Positions 27,608 through 35,110 of a stretch of 64,000 bases of DNA are shown here, piece by piece. The DNA comes from Bacillota bacterium (GTDB lineage: Bacteria > Bacillota > Clostridia > Acetivibrionales > DTU013). The position numbers were made by a program, and so were the translations under genes. The stretch's first letter is position 1. Each line of letters begins with the position of its first letter. The notes beneath the pieces are model-generated. The model did not search any database. It had not been told where the DNA came from and saw only the letters and a program-made list of their open reading frames with translations. The stretch covers positions 40,727-104,726 of the forward strand of contig JAEZCA010000068.1 in the NCBI GenBank assembly GCA_023412665.1, in the 5' to 3' direction.

Positions 27608-27920
27608 GTGCGCCCAGCATGGGCGCAGTCTAATGGGTAAAAGTCCCGAACACGCCCTAGTAGTGGGAAGTGTACAGCTTAAGACAAGGGTGTCCACCGT
27701 GAGGTGGAATCCGAAGGAAGTCGGCGGCAAATCTCCGGTCTGACGAACAGAAACTACATATAGGCAGAGCAAGGTGGATAAGGTTGCTAAAGGGCAAGAT
27801 GTCCATCGCAATGTAGAATCTGAAGGAAATCTGAATAATAGGAGCTTAATAATTCGAGAGGTTTACATACGGTTCCGTGAGAGTATAGAGGTGAAATCCC
27901 TCTGTGGTACTCAGTTGAGA
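27608..27920 (+). mobile_element. ORF-less group II intron remnant
   Basis: It starts with the intron 5' consensus GTGCGCCCAGCATGGGCG (27608) and continues with domain I segments typical of bacterial introns: GCAGTCTAATGGGTAAAAGT, CAAGGGTGTCCACCGTGAGG, GAATCCGAAGGAAG and GGCAAATCTCCGGTCTGA. A 34-base domain V-like hairpin lies at 27842-27875 (GAGC...GGTTC), followed by a domain VI-like stem around 27880-27912 (GAGTA...TACTC). No reverse transcriptase is encoded and the middle domains are too short, so this is an internally deleted copy. Location right after a terminator stem is typical of class C introns. The 3' end is approximate (27912-27920). Confidence 0.75.
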
Positions 27921-28078
27921 TGTTGGGGGTTTAGAAAACCGCATGCCTTGGCATGTAGAAGATGGATAATTTTTTAGTGGGTAATCAGATTATACTTCAT
28001 AATATAAGATAGAATGTTGGATATCTATAATATAATTGAATAAAATGACAAATAATTATAATTAATGATAATATGGAA
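27921..28078. other. AT-rich spacer after the intron remnant
   Basis: No gene. A small GCATGCC/GGCATGT hairpin (27941-27956) and then very AT-rich sequence up to the promoter of the next gene. Base composition clearly differs from the chromosome on the left. Confidence 0.4.
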
Positions 28079-28108
28079 TTGACAAGAATAGAATAGACAT
28101 GTTATTAT
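28079..28108 (+). promoter_or_regulatory. Predicted sigma-A promoter for the C39-like gene
   Basis: TTGACA (28079-28084), 18-bp spacer, TATTAT (28103-28108). Confidence 0.55.
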
Positions 28109-28160
28109 GTTGATAAGGAATTATATGGAAAATAAGTAAAAACAATAAAGGAGACTAACC

Positions 28161-28886
28161 ATGAAAAGAATAGTTTCGAAATTCATTGTCATTATAATGA
28201 TATTTCTTTGTTTTTGTTTCAATGGTTATACAGTTTCTGCTACTGTAAACAATTCTGTCATGAGTGAATTAGTAGATGGTGATTTATCGTTAAGTGAGGG
28301 AGCAAAACCATATGTTGCCAGTAATAAGGATGTGGCAATGGATCAAAAAAAGTTAAAAGAACTAAAATCAAGGCAAAATAATATAGTGAGTAGAACAGTT
28401 TATAGAGTACTAAATGTTCCTTGTTATATACAAGAAAATAATCATTATTGTGGGCCAACTACAGTGAAATCAATATTAAACTATAGAAATGGAACATCAT
28501 TGAGCCAATCACAATACGCTAGTCAGTTGGGTACTACAGATTCAGGTACAACAATGACCAATATACCGGGAGTGTTAAATAGCCATCAAAATTACATGAG
28601 TTATATATATTATGAATTTGACAATTATTTAGATTGGTATGTTAGAGTAGGTCTAGATATTCAAAACGATATACCATTAGTTATAGATATTGCATCTGAG
28701 GAATCAAATTGGATGTACTCCACTAGTGGCCATTACATGTCTATTTCAGGATATGACGATTCTTCTTCAACGAAATATGCGTATATTACGGATTCCCATC
28801 CTACTTATTATGGTTTATATATGCTTCCCGCTGAACAAGTATACACAGTGAATAGAAATCATTGGAGATCTGCAATTATTTGGTAA
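28161..28886 (+). CDS. Secreted C39/papain-like cysteine peptidase domain protein
   Basis: 241 residues. Signal peptide (1-27), a short charged linker, then a C39-like fold from about 80: catalytic Cys C97 in NNHYCGPTT, His H191 in SGHYMSISGYDD and Asp D211 in ITDSHP. The order Cys-His-Asp matches the peptidase C39_2-like family, secreted cysteine peptidases of mostly unknown substrate. No transporter or bacteriocin precursor is nearby, so a leader-peptidase role is unsupported. AAAGGAG before ATG 28161. Codon use is far more AT-rich than in flanking sporulation genes, indicating acquisition. Carried on the island between spoIIID and mbl. Confidence 0.75.
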   Translation: MKRIVSKFIVIIMIFLCFCFNGYTVSATVNNSVMSELVDGDLSLSEGAKPYVASNKDVAMDQKKLKELKSRQNNIVSRTVYRVLNVPCYIQENNHYCGPTTVKSILNYRNGTSLSQSQYASQLGTTDSGTTMTNIPGVLNSHQNYMSYIYYEFDNYLDWYVRVGLDIQNDIPLVIDIASEESNWMYSTSGHYMSISGYDDSSSTKYAYITDSHPTYYGLYMLPAEQVYTVNRNHWRSAIIW

Positions 28887-28940
28887 TGTGCAACTTGATT
28901 CCTGATTAACTCGGGCAATAACTTGATGTTTGGGCTGTGC

Positions 28941-28997
28941 GTTCAGCAGTAGGACATCTTAACTAAAGCTGAAAAACCACCGGTTAGGCCGGTGGTT
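28941..28997 (+). other. Structured element resembling an IS200/IS605 right end
   Basis: Two stems: TTCAGC (28942-28947) with GCTGAA (28968-28973), and a perfect 9-bp hairpin AACCACCGG-TTAGG-CCGGTGGTT (28975-28997). The layout resembles right ends / omega-RNA scaffolds of IS200/IS605-type elements, but no tnpA or tnpB is present. The second hairpin might instead terminate the peptidase transcript. Confidence 0.35.
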
Positions 28998-29021
28998 AGC
29001 ATTATTTATAGGGGAGGTAGT

Positions 29022-30257
29022 ATGCTATATAAACTTTTGGTACTATTGGTTTTTATTGCTATATTATGTAGCTGTAAAAATTCGGGATTTGATGCTGGAA
29101 CAGTTACCGGAATAGATACTGGAACAGACACCAGATTAGATACCAGAACAGATACCGAAACAAGTAATAATTTAGCTGATTCAACCACATATGAATTTGA
29201 ACTAAGTTTTAAACCAGACTTACTAGAAGAGGTAGTATGTTTTGATAGAAAGGATATAGATGGAAACATATTAGATGAATCTGCACACTTAATTGGCTTT
29301 AGCACGAATAACTTATATTTTTCATACGATAACGAAATAAGCTGGATATATGCCATAGGAGATATTAAAGAAAACAATATTATTCCTATCTATACTATAC
29401 CTAAAAGTATAGATGTATTTTTTGAGGCTATGTATAATAATAACTTACTTATTGGAATAGGAAACTGGGACGATAACTCTAATTGCAATTACGAATTATT
29501 TCTTGTATCTCCAGATAAAGAAAAAAGAATTGTATATCAATGTATATCACGCGGTTATCCAACTGTAAGTTTAGTTGATCATTATGCAGTGGTTAACTTT
29601 GCTGAACAAAATAAGAATTCATATACAAGCAAACTTATTTATATTGACTTAAATACAAGTGTAAATACTACAGTTGAAACATCAGAATATACAATTGAAA
29701 ATAATTTATATAATGGAACCTTTACTATAAATGCAGGTGGTTGGGATGATGGCTTTTGTTATGAAAAGGTGACAATGAAAAATGAATCAATGCAGGATGC
29801 CCAATCTGGGGAATCCGCTATATATTTTTATTCATTAAAGGGAAAAAAAGCAAGAAAATTAGTTGACTATAACCGAAAAGTATTTTACATCAGTGGCTCA
29901 AGCAATTGCTTTATAACATCTGATTATTCACTAATACCGCATGAAAAAACTGGGTTAATATGGGTTAATGAGAATGATGGATTTACTAGCTACACTATCC
30001 CTGGTATAGTTTCAGGTGAAGATATAAGAAATTCATATAGGTTATCCAATGATTTAGTATTAGTAAATAATTTTAAGTATTACTTTATTTTTAATTTACG
30101 TAGTAGAACATATTATGTTGAAGAATATGAATTTAGTTCTAATGATCCAGAAAGTTTTGTCGCTTTATCAATAAGAGTTAACAGAAACTTATTTTCATAT
30201 ATGGAACCAAATGATAATAAACTTATATACCATATTTTTGAGTTAGGAAACTACTAG
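29022..30257 (+). CDS. Putative lipoprotein, function unknown
   Basis: 411 residues. Signal peptide with lipobox-like LCSC near 14-17, then a low-complexity Thr/Asp repeat (TGTDTRLDTRTDTET) as a spacer, then a long beta-rich domain with WD/propeller-like strand spacing (SIRVNRNLFSYMEPNDNK, YFIFNLRSRTYYVEEYEF). No family recognised. ATG 29022 is favoured by GGGGAGGTAG; an upstream in-frame ATG at 28992 lies in the hairpin. Very AT-rich like the peptidase gene before it, so both probably arrived together as island cargo. Confidence 0.65.
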   Translation: MLYKLLVLLVFIAILCSCKNSGFDAGTVTGIDTGTDTRLDTRTDTETSNNLADSTTYEFELSFKPDLLEEVVCFDRKDIDGNILDESAHLIGFSTNNLYFSYDNEISWIYAIGDIKENNIIPIYTIPKSIDVFFEAMYNNNLLIGIGNWDDNSNCNYELFLVSPDKEKRIVYQCISRGYPTVSLVDHYAVVNFAEQNKNSYTSKLIYIDLNTSVNTTVETSEYTIENNLYNGTFTINAGGWDDGFCYEKVTMKNESMQDAQSGESAIYFYSLKGKKARKLVDYNRKVFYISGSSNCFITSDYSLIPHEKTGLIWVNENDGFTSYTIPGIVSGEDIRNSYRLSNDLVLVNNFKYYFIFNLRSRTYYVEEYEFSSNDPESFVALSIRVNRNLFSYMEPNDNKLIYHIFELGNY

Positions 30258-30475
30258 ACGGAAGTTATAGATAATTGAGAAATGTAACGAAAGAGGAACT
30301 ATCACAAATTTTTTATAATTGAAACAATTATTATTTTGACTAGTCTGCATGTTCTATACATACGGGCTTTTCTTGTGTATACTAGAGTTTACACATATTG
30401 TTAATTGCAGGTAATCATTTATTGTCGCTGCTCGACCTCTTTGGCCGTAGTCTGCTCACCAAATTTGCTCATTAA

Positions 30476-30502
30476 CCCTGTCCGCAGGGTGTACGGACAG
30501 GG
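30476..30502. terminator. 9-bp stem-loop downstream of the ExeA remnant
   Basis: CCCTGTCCG (30476-30484) pairs with CGGACAGGG (30494-30502), just past the ATPase stop. No T run, so it may be a transposon structural element rather than a terminator. Confidence 0.4.
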
Positions 30503-30508
30503 TCTTGA

Positions 30509-30636
30509 CTACCAGTTAAACTCTTCCTCAATGATTAGTCTTACCACATGATCGTCGATGATCTTTTTTGCACCTGAGCCCCATGCAATAAGCAGGCTGT
30601 ACATACTCGATTGATTTTTCGTGGTATACCGTGTGG
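30509..30636 (-). pseudogene. 3' fragment of the split ExeA-type ATPase gene
   Basis: Read on the minus strand from the target repeat the frame gives HGIPRKINRVCTACLLHGAQ, the conserved C-terminal segment of ExeA/TniB-type ATPases. After GTGCAAAAAAG the frame must shift by one base to continue IIDDHVVRLIIEEEFNW and stop at 30509. Seven A instead of six would keep it open, so there is a one-base deletion in a homopolymer (or a sequencing error). It joins in frame with the 5' fragment at 32152-32844 once the IS and one target repeat are removed. Confidence 0.8.
30629..30636. repeat. Target-site duplication of the IS256 element, left copy
   Basis: ACCGTGTG directly before the IS; identical copy at 32152-32159. 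Confidence 0.9.
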
Positions 30637-32151
30637 AGGCTGTATTGACAACCGTGTAAATGGTAATAATCTCCAATGTATTAAATGAAAAGGAGATATT
30701 ACAATGGCACAGTTAGATGAAAAGGAAATGCAGCTTGCAGCACTAATCAGCGAGGGGTGTACTAACACTGCCGAACTGACTGCAAAACTCAAGAATCTAT
30801 TTTCCGGAGCGCTTGAAAAAATGCTTGAAGCAGAGATGGACGAGCATTTGGGTTATGAAAAAAACAGCATTCTGGGAAATAATAGCGGCAATAGCCGCAA
30901 TGGTTACGGCAAAAAGACCATAAAGAGCGAATGGGGCGAGAGTGAAATCAGCGTTCCGCGCGACAGGAACGGTTCATTTGAGCCACAAGCTATCGAAAAG
31001 CGGCAGACCCGCACAGATGATATTGAAACAAGGGTTTTGGCTATGTATGCCAAAGGCATGTCTACCCGAGACATCGAGGACCACCTTCGCGACATATACG
31101 GTGTGGAAGCCTCGGCCAGCCTCATCAGCCGGATCACCGACAAACTGATGCCGGCTGTTGTCGAATGGCAGTCACGTCCGCTCGAGGCAATTTACCCAAT
31201 CGTCTTTTTGGATGGGATAGTATTCAAAGTCCGAAAGGACAGCCGTGTTATTAACAAATGCCTGTACTCCGTTCTAGGGATTAATCTGGAAGGGCACAAG
31301 GAAATTTTGGGGATGTGGCTATCGGATAACGAAAGTGCGAGTTTTTGGACTACAGTGTGCAATGAGTTGAAAAATCGGGGTGCAGAGGACATTTTTATCG
31401 CGTGCCGCGACAATCTTAGTGGTTTTTCGAGTGCTATAGAGACGGTTTTTCCAAGAACAGAACAACAATTGTGTGTGATACACCAGATCCGCAGTTCCAC
31501 AAAATATGTATCATATAAGGATATCAAGCCGGTTATGGCAGACCTGAAGCGTGTGTATGGTGCTCCGACGCTAGAGGATGCGGAATATCAACTGGAGGAG
31601 TTTCGCGAAAAGTGGGGAAAAAAATATCCGCAGATATTAAAATCATGGGATTCAAATTGGGCAGAATTATCTACTTATTTCAAGTATCCGCAAGAAGTTC
31701 GAACACTGATATATACCACTAATGCGGTTGAGGGTTTCCATCGGATGCTGCGTAAGTTTACCAAGACTAAGTCAATTTATCCGACAGACGATGCGGTAAG
31801 GAAATCAGTTTATCTATCGATACAGGAAATATCTAAGAAGTGGAGTATGCCGATCCGGGACTGGGGAATAATAATTGGCCAGTTGATGATTTTTTTTGAG
31901 GATAGGCTGCAGGGGAGAATGGCTTCGTAGCACAGGGGCTCTGCCCCTGTACCCCCGAGGTTTTTCGCTTTTGTTTTCCAGGGCGGCAGTAAAAAGGGCG
32001 GTTCAGATATAAACCCGCCGCCCTGCCAAACCTCATGCGCCGCTCGGGTCGCTCCTCAGCGTTGCCCTATCCTGCGCATGAATAAAAGCATTATTAGTAT
32101 GAACAAAATATTGTTAGGTTATACCATTTACACAGTTTGCGGGACACTCCC
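30637..32151 (+). mobile_element. Complete IS256-family insertion sequence, 1515 bp
   Basis: About 30-bp imperfect terminal inverted repeats share GTGTAAATGGTA and outer G.G..TGT; the left one is 30637-30666 and the right one 32122-32151. 8-bp direct repeats ACCGTGTG lie on both sides, the duplication length known for IS256. One intact transposase gene. It is inserted in the opposite orientation inside the ATPase gene of the larger transposon. Confidence 0.92.
30704..31930 (+). CDS. IS256-family transposase
   Basis: 408 residues, normal length for the mutator-type family. The DDE triad is visible as D170 (VFLDGIVFK), D236 (CRDNLSGF) and E343 (TTNAVEGFHRMLR), and the family C-(x2)-H motif region appears as CVIHQIR after D236. 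N-terminal DNA-binding part contains the usual LKNLFSGALEKMLEAEMDEHLGY. AAGGAG before ATG 30704. No frameshift or stop, so the element could still be active. Confidence 0.95.
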   Translation: MAQLDEKEMQLAALISEGCTNTAELTAKLKNLFSGALEKMLEAEMDEHLGYEKNSILGNNSGNSRNGYGKKTIKSEWGESEISVPRDRNGSFEPQAIEKRQTRTDDIETRVLAMYAKGMSTRDIEDHLRDIYGVEASASLISRITDKLMPAVVEWQSRPLEAIYPIVFLDGIVFKVRKDSRVINKCLYSVLGINLEGHKEILGMWLSDNESASFWTTVCNELKNRGAEDIFIACRDNLSGFSSAIETVFPRTEQQLCVIHQIRSSTKYVSYKDIKPVMADLKRVYGAPTLEDAEYQLEEFREKWGKKYPQILKSWDSNWAELSTYFKYPQEVRTLIYTTNAVEGFHRMLRKFTKTKSIYPTDDAVRKSVYLSIQEISKKWSMPIRDWGIIIGQLMIFFEDRLQGRMAS

Positions 32152-32844
32152 ACCGTGTGAATATTCATAAATCTCATCCAAAGCCTTGTCAGTAAATATT
32201 TCACGACCTTCACCAGCATATTCAAGGTGCTTTTTGATGTATTCAACAGTCCTTTCTCGATCATATGGTGTCATATGGTATCGAATGTCTATTCGTTGGC
32301 AAATCGCTTTATAAATCTGTTTTTTCAGGATATCCTTCAACTCGCTCTGACCTACCAGTATCAGACTCAGTGGGTTGTATGAATCCATCTTGAAGTTCAG
32401 CAGAAAACGTATTTCTTCCAGCATCTCCCTCGATAGCAAGTGTGCCTCGTCCGTAATGACTACAGGAATTCGTTTTTGTATTTCAATCAGGTTGCTGATC
32501 TCCCTCGTTAGCTGACGCTTTGCGTCACTTCTGTAAAACTTTGCTTCGCAGCCCAGCTGGTTCAGAACTTCCCAGTAAAAGTTCCTCGGCGTCAACGCTG
32601 AATCGCTTATGTACATCACCTTGTATCGGTTGGTATCCAGTGTCCCCACAAACTTCCGTATAGCTGTCGTTTTCCCCGTGCCTACATCGCCGGATATCAC
32701 TGCAAACAGCCGGTTCCGCGCAACGTACTCTAGTCTGCTGCAAACCTCGTCCAACTCCGGATTACTGTACAAATGCTTCTCTGGTATATCACGGGCAAAG
32801 GGCGTATACAGAAAGTTGTAATACTGCTCAAACATTTCCGCCAC
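32152..32844 (-). pseudogene. 5' fragment of ExeA-type AAA ATPase, broken by IS256
   Basis: Contains the N-terminal FYNFLYTPFAR-like start (YYNFLYTPFARDIPEKHLY), Walker A GDVGTGKT (52-59) and Walker B PVVITDEAH, then runs to YEYSHG where the IS begins. The visible reading frame continues seven residues into the IS and stops at 32128. Such ATPases activate or target the DDE transposase in Tn7-, Mu- and IS21-like systems. GTG 32844 overlaps the end of the transposase gene by 17 bp, implying translational coupling. Loss of the C-terminal domain should disable it. Confidence 0.85.
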
Positions 32845-34162
32845 CGCCCTTCATGCTTCTGAATGTCAGAGCGCCAGTCTTCTGTTTTTGCCTCTTTTCG
32901 TTATCTTCTGCATATATCTTAAGAAGCCGCGAATGTGTCGCTAGTTTTGCCGCCGCCGCTTTTTCCACCTTCGGGCAGTATTCTCCCACTTTCAAAGGTG
33001 ATGCCGTTTTTCGGCATTCACCACTATACCATATCTCCAACAGGCCCAAATCAAAGGGATCATAGCGCACGTCCACTTTTTTGCCTATGTATTCGATACC
33101 TGCTTCATATTCAATCCCTTGAAGTTTGAAACAGCCTGTATTATCAACTTTCCTTGTGTCTGCCCATAAAAATGCTTCCCGGCATTCCTCGGGTGTCGCA
33201 AACCGCACCTTCTTTGGATCGCTTGCGTAGGCCTGCGACGGGGGTATCCCTTTTAAGCTGCTGTGAGGTTTTCCGTTGTAACCTTCATCCAGCCATACCC
33301 TGAACTTTCGGTTCAACTCTTCCAATGTTCTTGCCTTCTCCAGCGACAGTTCCTGAAAGAACTCCTCCACAGTGGCATTGAACCTCTCAATTTTACCTTT
33401 GCTTTCCGGAGAATACGCTTTCGTGTTCATATGCCGTATTCCAAGCTTTGCGCATGCTATCCTGAACCACTTCGAGATAAATACCTTACCATTGTCAACA
33501 TATACACCATCTGGCTTGCCATACTTCAATATTGCCTTTCGGAAGCTATCCTCCAATATGGGAAGCCTTTGATTATCGTAAAATTCAGCATGACATACCA
33601 GCCTCGTCGCGTCGTCAATAAAGGCAATCATGTATGTACGTTTTTTTCCTCCGCCAGTGGTCGGTATGTAAGGCCCGTATTTGATATCTGCCTGCCATAA
33701 TGTGTTCCTGCCGTTTTTTACGAACCGGCGAGCGGCTGTGCCTTCTACTCGTATATTCCTGAAGTCTTTCGCTCCGAACCCCATCTTAAGCAAATGCCTG
33801 GAAAGAGTACTCCTGGAGACGTTGCCTTTCTTGACGATCCCTTCACCTTCAAGGATTTTTATGATCCTCCTGACGCTTCTCTCTGGTAGTTCCTGCTTTA
33901 TCTCTATCGCCCGATCCAGTATTTCCGGCGATATCGCCCTTTGCTGTCCGACATCGTTCCTAGTCTTTGGCACAAGGCCTTCGTAACTGCTCTGCCTGTA
34001 TGCTGCAAGATACCTCCTGAGCGTCCTTTCAGATATATCTTCCCGCTCTAGGATCTCACGACGTATTCGCCTCTTTTCCGCATCATCCAACCCTGGTTGT
34101 AATAGCGGGGATATTATCTCATGCTTCCTTAATGCTGTCTCTAGTGATGCATTGTTTATCAT
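32828..34162 (-). CDS. DDE integrase/transposase (rve core, Mu-type C-terminus)
   Basis: 444 residues. N-terminal helix-turn-helix region (about 25-135), RNase-H-like core with D159 (QADIKYG), D223 (YVDNGK) and E259 (GKIERFNA), then a beta-barrel-like C-terminal domain (IEYEAGIEYIGKKVDVRYDP) as in Mu/TniA-type transposases. It would cut and join the ends of the transposon. ATG 34162 with GGAGGGG. Middle gene of a three-gene unit, overlapping the ATPase gene. All catalytic residues remain, but its ATPase partner is broken. Confidence 0.9.
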   Translation of the reverse strand: MINNASLETALRKHEIISPLLQPGLDDAEKRRIRREILEREDISERTLRRYLAAYRQSSYEGLVPKTRNDVGQQRAISPEILDRAIEIKQELPERSVRRIIKILEGEGIVKKGNVSRSTLSRHLLKMGFGAKDFRNIRVEGTAARRFVKNGRNTLWQADIKYGPYIPTTGGGKKRTYMIAFIDDATRLVCHAEFYDNQRLPILEDSFRKAILKYGKPDGVYVDNGKVFISKWFRIACAKLGIRHMNTKAYSPESKGKIERFNATVEEFFQELSLEKARTLEELNRKFRVWLDEGYNGKPHSSLKGIPPSQAYASDPKKVRFATPEECREAFLWADTRKVDNTGCFKLQGIEYEAGIEYIGKKVDVRYDPFDLGLLEIWYSGECRKTASPLKVGEYCPKVEKAAAAKLATHSRLLKIYAEDNEKRQKQKTGALTFRSMKGGGGNV

Positions 34163-34240
34163 CCCGACCCCTCCTGTGCTTTTTCCTAAAGCCTACCAGA
34201 AGGGGATTCCGGTCAACCACTCAAACTATGTGGGTATTAT

Positions 34241-34807
34241 CTATACAAAAACTCCTGCCATATGATTTGTCAGCCACATATTCGCCTCTCCTATTGCAAG
34301 ATGGCTGCTCACCAACCCCGGCAGCAACTCAAGCAGCTGTTCAATAATACCGAATACCTTTGTGTCTGCTGCCTTAAGTTCATTGATGAACTTGCCATAA
34401 TGCCTGTACAGTATCGACTTCAACGCTCCTGCTGCCTGCCTCCCTCGATGCCCGAACTCTGCTACCCAACGTCTTAAAGTGGATATACTGGCTGCAGTTT
34501 CAATCTCCTCATGCGGTATTCCGTCCTCCTTATCCCGAAGAGCCATCTCAGTATCACATGCTGAATAGTGTTTGTATGGCCTGATGAAGTCTGGTATTAT
34601 TGCGTGTGTTTTTCCGCACTTGCTGCAGATTACACGAGATAGAATAATCCATTCTATTTCCTCGCCTATATGTACATGGCGTTCATAACTATCATGAAAG
34701 CTTGTTCTACCGCCGCATTCGGGGCATACCAAGTCCAGCCCCTCCAGAAATCTTAAACAATTTTTGCGATAATCCTTAACATTCCGACCTAAATATGCTA
34801 TTATCAT
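34241..34807 (-). CDS. DUF6431-like zinc-finger protein of the transposon
   Basis: 188 residues. Two CxxC pairs (CPECGG about 33-36 and CSKCGK about 60-63) form a likely zinc ribbon, followed by a helix-turn-helix-like region (EEIETAASISTLRRWVAEFG). I associate it with DUF6431 proteins that sit beside DDE/ExeA pairs; the family name is from memory and should be checked. Inference: DNA-binding accessory or target-selection factor. Starts 78 bp upstream of the transposase on the same strand; ATG 34807 has no good Shine-Dalgarno. Confidence 0.65.
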   Translation of the reverse strand: MIIAYLGRNVKDYRKNCLRFLEGLDLVCPECGGRTSFHDSYERHVHIGEEIEWIILSRVICSKCGKTHAIIPDFIRPYKHYSACDTEMALRDKEDGIPHEEIETAASISTLRRWVAEFGHRGRQAAGALKSILYRHYGKFINELKAADTKVFGIIEQLLELLPGLVSSHLAIGEANMWLTNHMAGVFV

Positions 34808-34955
34808 ATTACTAAGTGTGTAGGGCTTTGAGGGTTAAATGTTGGCGCATTTAACATAACAACTCAAAGCTCTCTTCATATCCTCCCAATATTTTCTTTT
34901 GGAAAGATATTAACATACCTGAAAACGGTCACGCAACTTGAGCAACTCCGGGACA

Positions 34956-35110
34956 TTTATCCGGGGCAGAAACACATTTATTGCATAATTTGTTGCATAT
35001 TTATAATATTATGATAAGATTATTTTAGCAGGTTTGCATCATTCATTATGATTTCTTGGAAGCTTTAAGCTTGAACGTATAAAAGGCAGATGAACGAAGG
35101 GGTGTTTTTA
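34956..35110. other. mbl upstream region at the island's right edge
   Basis: AT-rich, with tandem TTGCAT-like and TATAAT sequences around 34978-35020 but no promoter of ideal spacing. This is where normal chromosome resumes. Confidence 0.4.

Larger units (their letters stand above)
30423..34955 (-). mobile_element. Three-gene DDE/ExeA transposon (interrupted by IS256)
   Basis: The inferred ends are TGTC (30423-30426) and GACA (34952-34955), flanked by the 5-bp direct repeat TTTAT (30418-30422 and 34956-34960). Genes on the minus strand: DUF6431-like protein, rve-type DDE transposase and ExeA-type AAA ATPase. TGT..ACA ends, 5-bp duplication and a DDE/ATPase pair are the known hallmarks of the Tn7/Mu/Tn5053-like superfamily. 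The terminal match beyond TGTC is weak, so the ends rest mainly on TGTC/GACA and the flanking repeat. Without the inserted IS the element would be about 3.0 kb. Confidence 0.6.

Noticed and set aside
30541..30792. Minus-strand 83-codon frame starting inside the IS256 transposase
   Set aside because: Its first half is antisense to the transposase; only its tail is real, as the displaced 3' end of the ATPase gene.
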